NCBI RefSeq assembly: GCF_007995055.1
Contig: NZ_VOQQ01000001.1
Coordinates: forward strand, 1,178,001-1,242,000
DNA length: 64,000 nt
Reading direction: 5' to 3'
DNA from: Sphingosinicella ginsenosidimutans
GTDB taxonomy: Bacteria; Pseudomonadota; Alphaproteobacteria; Sphingomonadales; Sphingomonadaceae
Below, piece after piece: positions 34,855-44,005 of the stretch (position 1 is the stretch's first letter; every line of letters starts with the position of its first letter). The notes below the pieces were generated by a model. It saw only the letters and a program-made list of their open reading frames with translations. It did no database searches and was not told the DNA's origin. The position numbers and the translations under genes were made by a program.

Positions 34855-35483
34855 TGGCCGAACGGGGCCAGACCATTCCGGTCTTCCCGCTCGCGGGCGC
34901 CCTGCTCTTTCCACGCAGCCAGCTGCCGCTGCACATTTTCGAGCCGCGTTACCGCGACATGATCACCGATGCGATGGCGGGCGAACGGCTGATCGGCATG
35001 GTCCAGCCAAGGGACGCGCGCGATCCGCCCGGCCTGTTCGCGATCGGCTGCCTCGGCCACATCGCCGAGTGCGACAAGCTGAAGGACGGGCGCTACAATA
35101 TCGTGCTGCGCGGGCTCGGCCGCTTTCGCATCCTGCGCGAGTTGCCGGTGACGACCCTGTATCGCCAGGTCGAGGCCGATCGCGGCGATTATGCCGAGCC
35201 GGATGACGAGGTGCTCGGCCTCGCGGCGCGCGCGGAGATCGAGCGCGAATCGCGGGCTTATGCCGATTCGCTCGGCTACATGGTGGATTGGGACGCGGTG
35301 TCGCGCCTCGACGATGAGCAGCTCGTCAACGGAATCTGCCAGATCGCGCCGCTCGACGTGGGCTCGAAACAGGCCCTGCTCGAGGCGCGCACGCTCGACG
35401 AGCGCGCCGACCTGCTCGTCCAGTTCATGCAGTTCCAGCGCATGGCCCCGGGCGGCGCCGACGGGCCGCAGACGCTTCAGTGA
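34854..35483 (+). CDS. LON peptidase N-terminal (substrate-binding) domain protein
   Basis: A 209-residue stand-alone Lon-N (PUA-like) protein with no ATPase or protease domain. IPVFPLAGALLFPRSQLPLH and IFEPRYRDMI form the conserved opening, and ALLEARTLDERADLLVQFM is the helical end. Such proteins resemble cereblon's Lon-like part and may bind unfolded proteins. It overlaps the CnoX-like gene by 1 bp and is followed by the Trm112 gene, an order often seen in alphaproteobacteria, which suggests a shared role in protein quality control (inference). Confidence 0.92.
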   Translation: MAERGQTIPVFPLAGALLFPRSQLPLHIFEPRYRDMITDAMAGERLIGMVQPRDARDPPGLFAIGCLGHIAECDKLKDGRYNIVLRGLGRFRILRELPVTTLYRQVEADRGDYAEPDDEVLGLAARAEIERESRAYADSLGYMVDWDAVSRLDDEQLVNGICQIAPLDVGSKQALLEARTLDERADLLVQFMQFQRMAPGGADGPQTLQ

Positions 35484-35490
35484 GCGGCCG

Positions 35491-35679
35491 ATGAGCCTCG
35501 ATCCGAAGCTGCTTGAGGTTCTGGTCTGCCCGGTGACGCGCGGGCCGCTCCGCTACGTGCCGGCGCGCGACGTGCTGGTGTCGGACGGCGCGGGCCTCGC
35601 CTTTCCGGTGCGCGGCGGCGTGCCCTGCCTGCTGGTCGAGGAGGCCGCGCCCCTAGATGGAGAGGCCGCGCAGCAATAA
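35491..35679 (+). CDS. Trm112 family protein
   Basis: A 62-residue protein starting MSLDPKLLEVLVCPVTRGPL, the Trm112/YcaR signature. Only one cysteine remains in the first pair position (CPVT) and one later (GGVPCLLVEE), so zinc binding is incomplete, as is usual for alphaproteobacterial members. Eukaryotic Trm112 activates methyltransferases; the bacterial role is unclear. The gene starts 7 bp after the Lon-N gene and its last 27 bp overlap the convergent UbiH-type gene. Confidence 0.92.
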   Translation: MSLDPKLLEVLVCPVTRGPLRYVPARDVLVSDGAGLAFPVRGGVPCLLVEEAAPLDGEAAQQ

Positions 35680-36873
35680 GGGCAGATCGCCCGATTCGCC
35701 GCGCGCTTCGGCCATCAGCCGATCCTTGACCGGGCCGATCCGCTCCACCGCCGCCATGCCGAAGCGGCGGACGGCGGAGGCGGCGCGACCCGGCACGCCA
35801 TAGAGTCGGGTGAGCCCGTCGGTGGCGAGCGCGACCATGAACGTATCGAGGCTGCGCCAGCGTTCATAGCGGGCGAGGAGCTGGGCATCGCCGAGGTCCA
35901 TGCCGAGCCGCGCGCCCTCAACGAGCACTTCGGCCAGAGCGGCGGCGTCGCGGAAGCCGAGATTGAGGCCCTGGCCGGCGATCGGATGGATGCCGTGGGC
36001 GGCATCGCCGACCAGGGCGAGGCGGATATCGGTGATGCGCGCGGCATGATGGAAGCCGAGCGGGTAGGAGAAGCGCGGGCCGGCAAGCGTGACCGGCCCC
36101 AGAAAGCCATCCATCCGCTTTTCGATTTCGTGCGCAAGCGCGCGATCGGGAAGCGCGAGCGTCGCCGGGCCGTCCTTGGCCTTCACCGACCAGACGATCG
36201 CAGAACGCGGCCGGCCATCGGCGCCGGCGCGCATCGGCAGGATCGCGAAGGGGCCCGCGGGATAGAAAATCTCGTAGGCCGTTTCCTCATGCGGCCTCTC
36301 GTGCGTGATCGTGGCGACGATCGCGACATGATCGTAACGCCAGCGCGCCATGGCGATGCCCGCGGCCTCGCGCATCGGAGAAGCGCGCCCTTCCGCGCCG
36401 ACGATGAGGGGCGCGGCGAGCGTCTCGCCATCGGCCAGCACGACCCGCGTCCCGGCGGGCTCGCGCACGACCTCCGACGCGCGCGCCGGCATGTGCAGGG
36501 CGACCGCCGGCTCGGCCAGCGCCGATTCGCGCAGCGCCTGCCGAAGCAGGCGATTCTCGAACATCATGCCGAGGGGATCGTCGCCTTCGGGCGGGTCGAA
36601 GACGATGCCGCCAGGCCGGAGGCCGTCGCTGACGCGGATCGCGCGGATCGGCGCGCCCTGGCCGTCCAGCCGCGCGCCGACGCCGATTGCCTGAAGCATC
36701 TTCCACGAGGACGAGGACACCGCGGTCGCGCGGCCGTCATAAGCGGGTGCGAGCTGCGTTTCGGGCCGGGCCGGATCGACCACGGCGACCGCAAGCCCGT
36801 GACGGCCGAGCGCGATCGCGAGGCTGAGACCGACGAGACCGCCGCCGAGGATGATGACGTCGCTTCGCCGCAT
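35653..36873 (-). CDS. UbiH/UbiF/VisC family FAD-dependent monooxygenase
   Basis: A 406-residue flavoprotein hydroxylase, probably acting in ubiquinone ring hydroxylation. DVIILGGGLVGLSLAIALG is the FAD-binding motif, VGAEGRASPMREAAG the DG-type motif, and LVGDAAHGIHPIAGQGLNLG the second FAD motif. Which ring position it hydroxylates cannot be told. The ATG at 36873 (MRRSDVIILGG) places the Rossmann motif at the usual distance; the longer frame adds 22 unrelated residues. It is divergent from ftsK. Confidence 0.92.
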   Translation of the reverse strand: MRRSDVIILGGGLVGLSLAIALGRHGLAVAVVDPARPETQLAPAYDGRATAVSSSSWKMLQAIGVGARLDGQGAPIRAIRVSDGLRPGGIVFDPPEGDDPLGMMFENRLLRQALRESALAEPAVALHMPARASEVVREPAGTRVVLADGETLAAPLIVGAEGRASPMREAAGIAMARWRYDHVAIVATITHERPHEETAYEIFYPAGPFAILPMRAGADGRPRSAIVWSVKAKDGPATLALPDRALAHEIEKRMDGFLGPVTLAGPRFSYPLGFHHAARITDIRLALVGDAAHGIHPIAGQGLNLGFRDAAALAEVLVEGARLGMDLGDAQLLARYERWRSLDTFMVALATDGLTRLYGVPGRAASAVRRFGMAAVERIGPVKDRLMAEARGESGDLPLLLRGLSI

Positions 36874-36971
36874 TTGCCCCCTGTAGCGGGCCGCATGGGG
36901 GCCGCCAAGCGCTTGACCCGGGAGTCCGGGCGGGCGCAATAGGGCGAAGCGGGAACATTTGGGGCACGCAA

Positions 36972-39293
36972 ATGGCGACGGTGACGGCGCAAAAGAGCGG
37001 CGGCGGACGGATCGCCCGGTTGAAGGAGCGCTCCAGCCGGGCGGCGCGGCGCGTGCGCGACGCCACGCTTGGCGGCATGCTGAGCATCGGCGCGCTGCTC
37101 GCGCTCGCCGCGCTGGTCAGCTACCATCCGAGCGACGCCTCGCTGAACACGGCGGCCGGCGATCCGACTCGCAACTGGCTCGGGCCGGTCGGCGCCTGGG
37201 GCGCGGATGCGCTGCTCATGCTGTTCGGCCCGCCGATCGGCCTCGTCCTGCCCTTGCTGTTCCTGTTCGGCCTCAGGATCGCCCGCAGCGCCGAGCCGGG
37301 ACGCTGGATCCGCTCGCTGGTGCTGACGATCATCGGCATCGTCCTGATCGGGACGGCGGCCGGGCTGCTCGTCGGCGGCGCCGTCGTCGGGCTGCCGGCC
37401 GGCTGGGGCGGCGCGATCGGACTGGCGCTGGCCGATCTCGCGCAATGGGGACTCTCGGCGATCGGCAATCCGGCGATCGTCCAGCCGTTCCGGGTCGCGC
37501 TGATGGCGCTTGCGACCGCGGGCGGGCTCGCCTTGTGCCTCATCGGGCTCGGCCTTACCGTCGAGGAGCGCCGCTGGATCGCCTCACGCCGCCTGCCGGT
37601 GCCGAGCGGACGCGAGGTCAGCAGCGCGCCCGAGGAGCCGGAGTCCCCCGCACGCCCGGCACGGGCGGTGGTCACGCCGCCGCAGGAGAGCCGCAGCCCG
37701 GTGATCGCCGATCGCACCCGTCCGGCCGAGGGCGCGCGCCGGCCGCTGCGCGAGCGTCAACCCTCGCTCGCGCTCGGCGACAGCTACACGCTGCCGTCGA
37801 TCGACCTGCTCAACCCGGCGCCCAAACAGACGAATGTGCAGCTCGACAAGGCCGCGCTGGAGCGCAATGCCCGCCTGCTGGAGAGCGTGCTCGACGATTT
37901 CTCGGTGAAGGGCGAGATCGTCGAGGTCAGGCCCGGCCCGGTCGTTACCATGTACGAGCTGGAGCCGGCGAGCGGCATCAAGGCGAGCCGCGTCATCCAG
38001 CTTGCCGACGACATCGCCCGCAACATGTCGGCGCTTTCGGCGCGCGTCGCGACGATTCCAGGGCGCAGCGTGATCGGCATCGAACTGCCCAACGCCAAGC
38101 GCGAGACGGTGAGCTTTTCCGAGCTGGTGGCGAGCCCGGCCTTCGAAGAACAGGTCGCCTCGCTGCCGATCATCCTCGGCAAGAATATCGCCGGCGACCC
38201 TGTCGTCGCCGATCTCGCGCCGATGCCCCACCTGCTCGTCGCCGGCACCACCGGATCGGGCAAGTCGGTCGGCCTCAACGCGATGATCCTGTCGCTGCTC
38301 TACCGGCTGACGCCCGAGCAGTGCAAAATGATCCTGATCGATCCCAAGATGCTGGAGCTGAGCGTCTATGACGGCATCCCGCACCTGCTCGCCCCCGTCG
38401 TCACCGAGCCGCCAAAGGCGATCCGCGCGCTCAAATGGACCGTCGAGCAGATGGAGGACCGTTACCGGATGATGGCCTCGCTCGGGGTGCGCCAGCTCTC
38501 CAGCTTCAATGCCAAGGTGCGCGAGGCCAAGATGAAGGGCCAGACGCTCGGGCGGCGCGTCCAGACCGGCTACGATCCGGAAAGCGGCCAGCCGCAATAT
38601 GAGATGGAGATGCTCGACTACGACATCCTGCCGCAGATCGTGGTGGTGGTGGACGAGCTCGCCGACCTGATGATGACCGCCGGCAAGGAGGTCGAGTTCC
38701 TGATCCAGCGGCTCGCGCAGAAGGCGCGCGCGGCCGGAATCCACCTCATCATGGCGACGCAGCGCCCGTCGGTCGACGTCATCACCGGCGTCATCAAGGC
38801 GAACCTGCCGACCCGGATCAGCTTCGCGGTCACATCGAAGATCGATTCGCGCACCATCCTTGGCGAACAGGGCGCGGAGCAGCTGCTCGGCAAGGGCGAC
38901 ATGCTCTACATGCCCGGCGGCAAGCAGATCGCCCGCGTCCACGGCCCCTTCGTCTCCGACGAAGAGGTGCGCGCCGTCGCCGAGCATTGGAAGAGCCAGG
39001 GAACCCCCGATTACGTGATGGCCGTGACCGAGGAGCCCGAGGACGGCGGCTATACGTTCGAGGGCCAGCCGACCGGCGAGGACGACGCCGAGACGCAGAT
39101 GTTCCGCAAGGCCGTCCAGGTCGTCGCGGAGAGCCAGAAGGCCTCCACCTCCTATCTCCAGCGGCAGCTTCGGGTCGGATACAACAGCGCGGCGCGGCTG
39201 ATCGAGCGGATGGAGAAGGAAGGCGTCGTCAGCGCCCCCGACCATGTCGGCCGCCGCGAAGTGCTGGTCGACACGGACGGGCGGCCGATCTGA
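36972..39293 (+). CDS. ftsK: DNA translocase FtsK
   Basis: The septal DNA pump that resolves chromosome dimers and clears the closing septum; 773 residues. Four N-terminal membrane helices (about 37-55, 75-100, 110-140, 175-200) are followed by a short linker (about 210-270) and the RecA-like motor. The motor has LVAGTTGSGKSVGLNAMI (Walker A) and VVVVDELADLMMTAGKE (Walker B). The gamma winged-helix domain that reads KOPS sequences is at the C-terminus (STSYLQRQLRVGYNSAARLI). The linker is short, as in other alphaproteobacteria. lolA follows after 105 bp. Confidence 0.97.
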   Translation: MATVTAQKSGGGRIARLKERSSRAARRVRDATLGGMLSIGALLALAALVSYHPSDASLNTAAGDPTRNWLGPVGAWGADALLMLFGPPIGLVLPLLFLFGLRIARSAEPGRWIRSLVLTIIGIVLIGTAAGLLVGGAVVGLPAGWGGAIGLALADLAQWGLSAIGNPAIVQPFRVALMALATAGGLALCLIGLGLTVEERRWIASRRLPVPSGREVSSAPEEPESPARPARAVVTPPQESRSPVIADRTRPAEGARRPLRERQPSLALGDSYTLPSIDLLNPAPKQTNVQLDKAALERNARLLESVLDDFSVKGEIVEVRPGPVVTMYELEPASGIKASRVIQLADDIARNMSALSARVATIPGRSVIGIELPNAKRETVSFSELVASPAFEEQVASLPIILGKNIAGDPVVADLAPMPHLLVAGTTGSGKSVGLNAMILSLLYRLTPEQCKMILIDPKMLELSVYDGIPHLLAPVVTEPPKAIRALKWTVEQMEDRYRMMASLGVRQLSSFNAKVREAKMKGQTLGRRVQTGYDPESGQPQYEMEMLDYDILPQIVVVVDELADLMMTAGKEVEFLIQRLAQKARAAGIHLIMATQRPSVDVITGVIKANLPTRISFAVTSKIDSRTILGEQGAEQLLGKGDMLYMPGGKQIARVHGPFVSDEEVRAVAEHWKSQGTPDYVMAVTEEPEDGGYTFEGQPTGEDDAETQMFRKAVQVVAESQKASTSYLQRQLRVGYNSAARLIERMEKEGVVSAPDHVGRREVLVDTDGRPI

Positions 39294-39398
39294 TTCGATC
39301 GCTTTCGGATCAATCTCCGGCGTGCCGGGTTTCAGGTTCACCCGCCATTAAAGGCCGCGACCGCATGGCCGCGGCGATCGAGTTTCGAAAGGATGATG

Positions 39399-40028
39399 AT
39401 GAAGCGCCTCAGCGCTCTTGCCCTTGCGTTCGCGCCGCTTGCGCTGGGCATCGCCACCGTCCCGGCGCCCGCACTCGCGCAGCCGTCGGGCCTCGCCCAG
39501 GTGCAGGCGCATCTGCGCGCGATCCAGACGATGACCGCGAGCTTCACGCAGACCGGGCGCGGCGGCCGCACGCTGTCGGGGACGCTGACGCTGAAGCGGC
39601 CCGGGCGGATCCGCTTCGATTACGGCCGCAGCGCCAACATGCTCGTCGTCGCCGACGGGCGCGCGCTCCATTTCATCGACTATGACGTCGGGCAGCACCA
39701 GCGCTGGCCGATCGGCGATTCGCCGCTGTCGGTGCTGCTCAATCCGGACCAGGACCTCGCCCGCTTCGCCCGGGTGACGCGCGACGACGATCAGGTGCTG
39801 ATGATCGAGGCGCGCGACCCGAGGCGACGCGAATATGGCACGATCACGCTCGCCTTCGCGAAGGTGGCGGGCGCGCCTGCCGGACTCGTCCTCCAGGGCT
39901 GGAACCTGATCGACGCGCAGAGCAACCTGACGACGGTGCGCCTGTCCGGCCAGCGCTTCAACGTGCCGGTCGCCGACGGCGCCTTCGCCTTCCGCGAGCC
40001 GGCGCGGCGCGCGGGCCCGCGCGGCTGA
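39399..40028 (+). CDS. LolA-like outer-membrane lipoprotein carrier protein
   Basis: A 209-residue periplasmic chaperone. A signal peptide (about 1-27, ending PALAQ) is followed by the LolA beta-barrel-like fold, with MTASFTQTGRGGRTLSGTLT and KRPGRIRFDYG. It should carry lipoproteins from the inner membrane to the outer membrane. Three ATGs stand in a row (39393, 39396, 39399); the last is best spaced from GAAAGG. The ftsK-lolA order is widely conserved. After the gene, 229 bp (40029-40257) contain only a GC hairpin (GCCCCC-GGAGC-GGGGGC at 40191-40207). Confidence 0.92.
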   Translation: MKRLSALALAFAPLALGIATVPAPALAQPSGLAQVQAHLRAIQTMTASFTQTGRGGRTLSGTLTLKRPGRIRFDYGRSANMLVVADGRALHFIDYDVGQHQRWPIGDSPLSVLLNPDQDLARFARVTRDDDQVLMIEARDPRRREYGTITLAFAKVAGAPAGLVLQGWNLIDAQSNLTTVRLSGQRFNVPVADGAFAFREPARRAGPRG

Positions 40029-40257
40029 CCTTACCGGGGCTGAACGGGCCGTTCATCGGCGCGACAGGTCGCGGGTCCTAAATTGGCCTTCGCAATTGCG
40101 CGGATGGCGCGCCCGGGTTTTCCCCCTGTTGCCCGGCCTCGTCCAAGCAATTGACCTCGCGTAACAACGCTTGGTGGGCCCTCGCTCCACGCCCCCGGAG
40201 CGGGGGCCCTTCGCGTTCGGGTGGCGAAGCCGCCGCCGGGTCGCTACATCGCCGTTC

Positions 40258-41049
40258 ATGCCGAACCTCAAGATCGCCTCCTGGAACATCAATTCGATCC
40301 GCGCCCGCGTCGAGATCGTCGAGAAATTCCTCGTCGAGGAAGCGCCGGACATCCTGTGCCTGCAGGAGACGAAGGTGCGCGACACCGAATTTCCCGAAGG
40401 CCTGTTCCGCCGGCTCGGCTACAACCACCTCAAGATCTGCGGCCAGCCGATGCACCATGGCGTCGCCATCGCCAGCAAGGTGCCGATGCGCGACGACGAC
40501 CGCTTCGACTGGCAGGCGAACGGCGAGGCGCGCCATGTCGGCGTCCGGCTCGATTGCGGGGTGCGGCTCGAAAATGTCTACGTCCCGGCCGGCGGCGACA
40601 TTCCCGACCGTGAGGTCAATCCGAAGTTCGGCCAGAAGCTCGACTTCATCGAGCGGATGACGCGCTGGTCGGAAGGCCTCGACCAACCGACGATCATCCT
40701 TGGCGACTTCAACGTCGCGCCGCTCGAATGCGACGTGTGGAGCCACAAGCAGCTGATCAACGTCGTCAGCCATACCCCGATCGAGGTCGCGGCGCTGACG
40801 CGGCTGCAGGACAGCAACGAGTGGGTCGATCTTGGCCGCCATTTCCATCCGGCGCCGAAGCGGCTGCACACCTGGTGGAGCTACCGTTCGCCCGACTGGA
40901 CGAAGAATGACCGCGGGCGGCGGCTCGACCATATGTGGGCGACGAAGGACGTCGCGGCGCAGGCCGTCGCGCACAAGGTGCACGAGCCGTGCCGCAACTG
41001 GACGCGCCCTTCGGACCATGTCCCCATCGTGACGGAATTCGCGTTTTGA
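40258..41049 (+). CDS. xth: Exodeoxyribonuclease III (AP endonuclease)
   Basis: A 263-residue exonuclease/endonuclease/phosphatase-fold enzyme of base-excision repair. MPNLKIASWNINSIRARVE, LCLQETKVRD (catalytic Glu), ILGDFNVAP (Asp/Asn) and PSDHVPIVTEF (Asp-His) are the four catalytic blocks. The ATG at 40258 puts the conserved start at the N-terminus. Its TGA overlaps a TTG that starts ribA (TTGA), implying coupling. Confidence 0.96.
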   Translation: MPNLKIASWNINSIRARVEIVEKFLVEEAPDILCLQETKVRDTEFPEGLFRRLGYNHLKICGQPMHHGVAIASKVPMRDDDRFDWQANGEARHVGVRLDCGVRLENVYVPAGGDIPDREVNPKFGQKLDFIERMTRWSEGLDQPTIILGDFNVAPLECDVWSHKQLINVVSHTPIEVAALTRLQDSNEWVDLGRHFHPAPKRLHTWWSYRSPDWTKNDRGRRLDHMWATKDVAAQAVAHKVHEPCRNWTRPSDHVPIVTEFAF

Positions 41050-42092
41050 GCGGGGCGCGGGACGTCGCCCGCGCGATCGACGCCATGCGGCGCGGCTGGC
41101 CGGTGGCGATCGACGGCTGGTCGTTCCTCGCGATCGAGACCGCCGATGCCGGCGGCCTCGCCGAGTTCGACGAAGGCGCGCCGGCCGATCTCCTGATCTC
41201 CGGCAACCGCGCCGCGACGCTGAAGCTCACCAACCAGCGCGATGCCCAGCCCGCCGAGCCGGTGATGATCCGGCGCGCGCCGTGGATCGACTTCGACATG
41301 GCGACCGCGATCGCCGATCCGGCGCTCGATCTTTCGACGCCATTGAAGGGCCCGTTCCAGGCCGAGCCGCTGCCGCCGGGCGGGGCGTCGAGAGCCGCGC
41401 TGAAGCTGGCCCGGCTCGCAGGCCTTCTGCCGGCGCTGTTCGCGCGGCGCGACGGGCCGGCGGAGGCCCGCATTTTCGCGGATGACGTCATGGCGTTCGG
41501 CGCGGGCGCCGATCTCAGGATCGTCTCGCGCGCCAGGCTGCCGACGCGCTTTGCGGAGGAGGCCGAGATCGTCGCCTTTCGCGCCGATGGAGACACGGAC
41601 GAGCATGTCGCGCTGATCCTCGGCACGCCCGACGACAGCGCACCGCTGGTGCGAATCCATTCCGAATGCCTGACCGGCGACGCGCTCGGCAGCCTGAAAT
41701 GCGATTGCGGGCCGCAGCTCGCGGCGGCGCTGGCACAGATTGCCGGATCGGGCTGGGGAATCCTGCTCTATCTTCGGCAGGAGGGGCGGGGCATCGGCCT
41801 GGTCAACAAGATGCGCGCCTATGCGCTGCAGGACCAGGGGTTCGACACGGTCGACGCCAATGTCCGGCTCGGCTTCGCCGATGACGAGCGCGACTTCACC
41901 GTGGCGGCGCGGATGCTCGAGAAGCTGCCGCGCACCAGGATCAGGCTCCTCACCAACAATCCGCGCAAGGTCGCGGCGCTCGAGGCGCAGGGGATCGAGG
42001 TGGTGGAGCGCGTGCCGCTGAAGGTCGGCGCGAACGCCTATAATCAGCGCTATCTCGACACGAAGCGCGATCGCAGCGGCCACCAGCTCTAG
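41046..42092 (+). CDS. ribA: GTP cyclohydrolase II with N-terminal extension
   Basis: First enzyme of riboflavin synthesis. The catalytic domain is the C-terminal 200 residues: HSECLTGDALGSLKCDCGPQ holds the three zinc cysteines, LRQEGRGIGLVNKMRAYALQ the catalytic core, and LLTNNPRKVAAL the end. The first 150 residues (with RAIDAMRRGWPVAIDGWSFL) are an extension seen in alphaproteobacteria but not in E. coli RibA; it faintly recalls the RibB opening yet lacks the RibB acidic active-site loop. No ATG fits: the start is TTG 41046-41048 overlapping the xth stop. The TAG stop shares CTAG with the convergent HAD gene. Confidence 0.94.
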   Translation: MSGARDVARAIDAMRRGWPVAIDGWSFLAIETADAGGLAEFDEGAPADLLISGNRAATLKLTNQRDAQPAEPVMIRRAPWIDFDMATAIADPALDLSTPLKGPFQAEPLPPGGASRAALKLARLAGLLPALFARRDGPAEARIFADDVMAFGAGADLRIVSRARLPTRFAEEAEIVAFRADGDTDEHVALILGTPDDSAPLVRIHSECLTGDALGSLKCDCGPQLAAALAQIAGSGWGILLYLRQEGRGIGLVNKMRAYALQDQGFDTVDANVRLGFADDERDFTVAARMLEKLPRTRIRLLTNNPRKVAALEAQGIEVVERVPLKVGANAYNQRYLDTKRDRSGHQL

Positions 42093-42751
42093 GCGAGCAA
42101 GGCGGCGACCTCGTCGAAATCGTGCGCGACCTGGGTGACCCCGAGCGCGCGCAGCCGATCCTCATGGCCATCGAGGCAATGGCGGCCGGCGACGAGGCCG
42201 ATCACGGTGGCGCCGCTGGCGAGCGCGCCGGTGACTCCGACCGGAGAATCCTCGATGATGGCGCAGCGCTCGATCGGCACGCCAAGCGCCGCGGCGGCAT
42301 GGAGATAGAGATCGGGCGCCGGCTTGCCGTTGGCGACATGCTCGCGGCCCGAGAAGATCATGTCGCCGAACGCATCGTCGAGCCCGAGATGGGCGAGATG
42401 GGTGGCGATCCAGCGGACCGAACTCGATGAGGCGATCGCCTTGGGCAGGGTCGGCGGCAGGGCGCGAACGAAGGCGATGGCGCCGGCCACCTCCTCGAGC
42501 CCCTCGGCGAGCGCACGGGCGTCCTCCCTGGCCCGGGCCTCGTGAAAACTTTCGGGAATCGGCCCGCCGATCCAGCGGGCGATCGCATCGTGGAAGTCAC
42601 GCCCGGCCAGGCCCATGAAATTGTGCATGGATTCGGCGACGGTCGTGGGATGGCCGATCGCGGTCAGGAAATCGGCGATCTGCTTGTTGCCGGCATATTC
42701 GCTTTCGATAAGGACGCCGTCGAAATCGAAGATCAGCGCGTCGAACCTCAT
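42089..42751 (-). CDS. HAD-IA family phosphatase / phosphoglucomutase-like
   Basis: A 220-residue HAD hydrolase. IFDFDGVLIESEYAGN holds the nucleophile Asp pair, AIASSSSVRWI is motif II, and IIEDSPVGVTGALASG is motif IV. The helical cap (about 18-85) and FSGREHVANGKPAPDLYLHA are typical of the phosphoglycolate phosphatase / beta-phosphoglucomutase group. The exact substrate is unknown. It overlaps the upstream YggS-type gene by ATGA, and its TAG shares CTAG with ribA. Confidence 0.93.
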   Translation of the reverse strand: MRFDALIFDFDGVLIESEYAGNKQIADFLTAIGHPTTVAESMHNFMGLAGRDFHDAIARWIGGPIPESFHEARAREDARALAEGLEEVAGAIAFVRALPPTLPKAIASSSSVRWIATHLAHLGLDDAFGDMIFSGREHVANGKPAPDLYLHAAAALGVPIERCAIIEDSPVGVTGALASGATVIGLVAGRHCLDGHEDRLRALGVTQVAHDFDEVAALLA

Positions 42752-43416
42752 CGGCGGATCCCGAACAGGGCGGTGCCGACGCGGACATGGGTGGCGCCGA
42801 GCATCACCGCACTCTCGTAATCGGCGGACATGCCCATGCTGAGCCCGGTGACGTCATGGCGGCGCGCGAGCTTCGCAAGCAGCGCGAAATAGGGTGCCGC
42901 TTCGACTTCGGCCGGCGGAATGCACATCAGCCCGGCGACCGGGATTTCCGCCTCCCGGCAGCGATCGAGGAGGGCGGGAAGCTCCGCGATCGCGCAGCCG
43001 CCTTTCTGCGGCTCCTCGCCGATATTGACCTGCACGAAGCAATCGGGCCGCCGGCCGGTCTTCGCCATCGCCCTGCCGAGCGCAGCGACCAGCGACTCGC
43101 GATCGAGCGAGTGGATCGCATCGAACAGGCGGACGGCCTCCTCCGCCTTGTTCGATTGAAGCTGGCCGACGAGGTGCAGGCGAAGGCCGGGATGGGCCGC
43201 CTTGAGCGCAGGCCACTTATCCCGCGCTTCCTGCACCCGGTTTTCGCCGAAGTCGCGCTGGCCGGCCGCGATGAGCGGGACGATCGCCTCGACCGGCTGG
43301 GTTTTCGAGACCGCGACCAGCGTCACCGCCGCGGGCTGGCGCCCGGCGATCTTCGCGGCGCCGGCGATTGCGGCGCGGACGGCTTCGATGCGTTCGCTGG
43401 CTGATGCGTCGATCAT
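42748..43416 (-). CDS. PLP homeostasis protein, YggS family
   Basis: A 222-residue PLP-binding TIM-barrel protein (PLPBP) that buffers pyridoxal phosphate. LVAVSKTQPVEAI holds the PLP lysine, RDFGENRVQEARDKWPAL and HLVGQLQSNK are family landmarks, and LSMGMSADYESAV binds the phosphate. The ATG at 43416 (MIDASASERIEAVR) is favoured over a longer frame that reads into the divergent gene's leader. Only 22 bp separate its start from the divergent ThiE-like gene. Confidence 0.95.
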   Translation of the reverse strand: MIDASASERIEAVRAAIAGAAKIAGRQPAAVTLVAVSKTQPVEAIVPLIAAGQRDFGENRVQEARDKWPALKAAHPGLRLHLVGQLQSNKAEEAVRLFDAIHSLDRESLVAALGRAMAKTGRRPDCFVQVNIGEEPQKGGCAIAELPALLDRCREAEIPVAGLMCIPPAEVEAAPYFALLAKLARRHDVTGLSMGMSADYESAVMLGATHVRVGTALFGIRR

Positions 43417-43438
43417 GGCGGCTGCTATAGGAAGGGCG

Positions 43439-44005
43439 ATGCCCGCCTTCCAGCCCTTGCCCCGCCGGTGGATGATGACGGACGAACGGATGGGCGATGG
43501 CCTCCCGGCCGCGCTGGACAGGCTTCCCGCCGGGAGCGGCATCGTCTTTCGCCATTACCGCCTCGGCGAGGCGGAGCGGCGGGCGTTGTTCGAGACGGTG
43601 CGGGCGCGGGCCTGCCGGCGCGGCCAGCTTCTGCTGCTTGCGGGGCCGGCCGAAACCGCCCGCCTGTGGGGCGCCGACGGCAGCCACGGCCGCGGGCCGG
43701 GCGAAGGGCTGCGGACCGCGCCGGCGCATGATCTGGCCGAACTGCGGCAGGCCGAGGCCGCGGCGGCGGCGCTGGTCTTCCTCTCGCCGGTCTTCGCGAC
43801 CCGCTCTCATGCCGGGGCCCGCCCGATCGGCGTGGACGGCTTCGCGACGCTTGCCGCCGCCACGTCGCTCCCCGTCGTCGCGCTCGGCGGAATGAACGAG
43901 GCGCGCGGCGCGGAATTGATGGCGCGCGGCGCTTATGGCTGGGCGGGGATCGACGCCTGGCTCGACCGCTCGGGCGATCAGAAGTGGAAGGCGGTTCCGA
44001 TATAG
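43439..44005 (+). CDS. ThiE/TenI-like thiamine phosphate synthase family protein
   Basis: A 188-residue TIM-barrel protein of the thiamine-phosphate-synthase/TenI superfamily. FLSPVFATRSHAG matches the GPVFPTxSK region, LPVVALGGMNEARGAELMA the phosphate-binding GG motif, and RGAYGWAGI the end. The first half is poorly matched: the usual early lysine and the full diphosphate site are not evident. It may be a TenI-like aromatase or a divergent ThiE rather than a classic ThiE. GGAAGGG precedes the ATG. Its last 28 bp overlap the convergent secreted-protein gene. Confidence 0.75.
   Translation: MPAFQPLPRRWMMTDERMGDGLPAALDRLPAGSGIVFRHYRLGEAERRALFETVRARACRRGQLLLLAGPAETARLWGADGSHGRGPGEGLRTAPAHDLAELRQAEAAAAALVFLSPVFATRSHAGARPIGVDGFATLAAATSLPVVALGGMNEARGAELMARGAYGWAGIDAWLDRSGDQKWKAVPI

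Noticed and set aside
32383..34914. An 843-codon minus frame suggesting a fusion of a soluble region with the GT-C membrane protein
   Set aside because: The extra N-terminal part is antisense to the CnoX-like thioredoxin gene and has no signal or domain. The membrane protein starts at 33864 or 33843.
40191..40207. GC hairpin GCCCCC-GGAGC-GGGGGC between lolA and xth as a terminator
   Set aside because: No T-run follows and competing folds exist nearby. It may pause or end transcription with Rho but is not strong enough to list.
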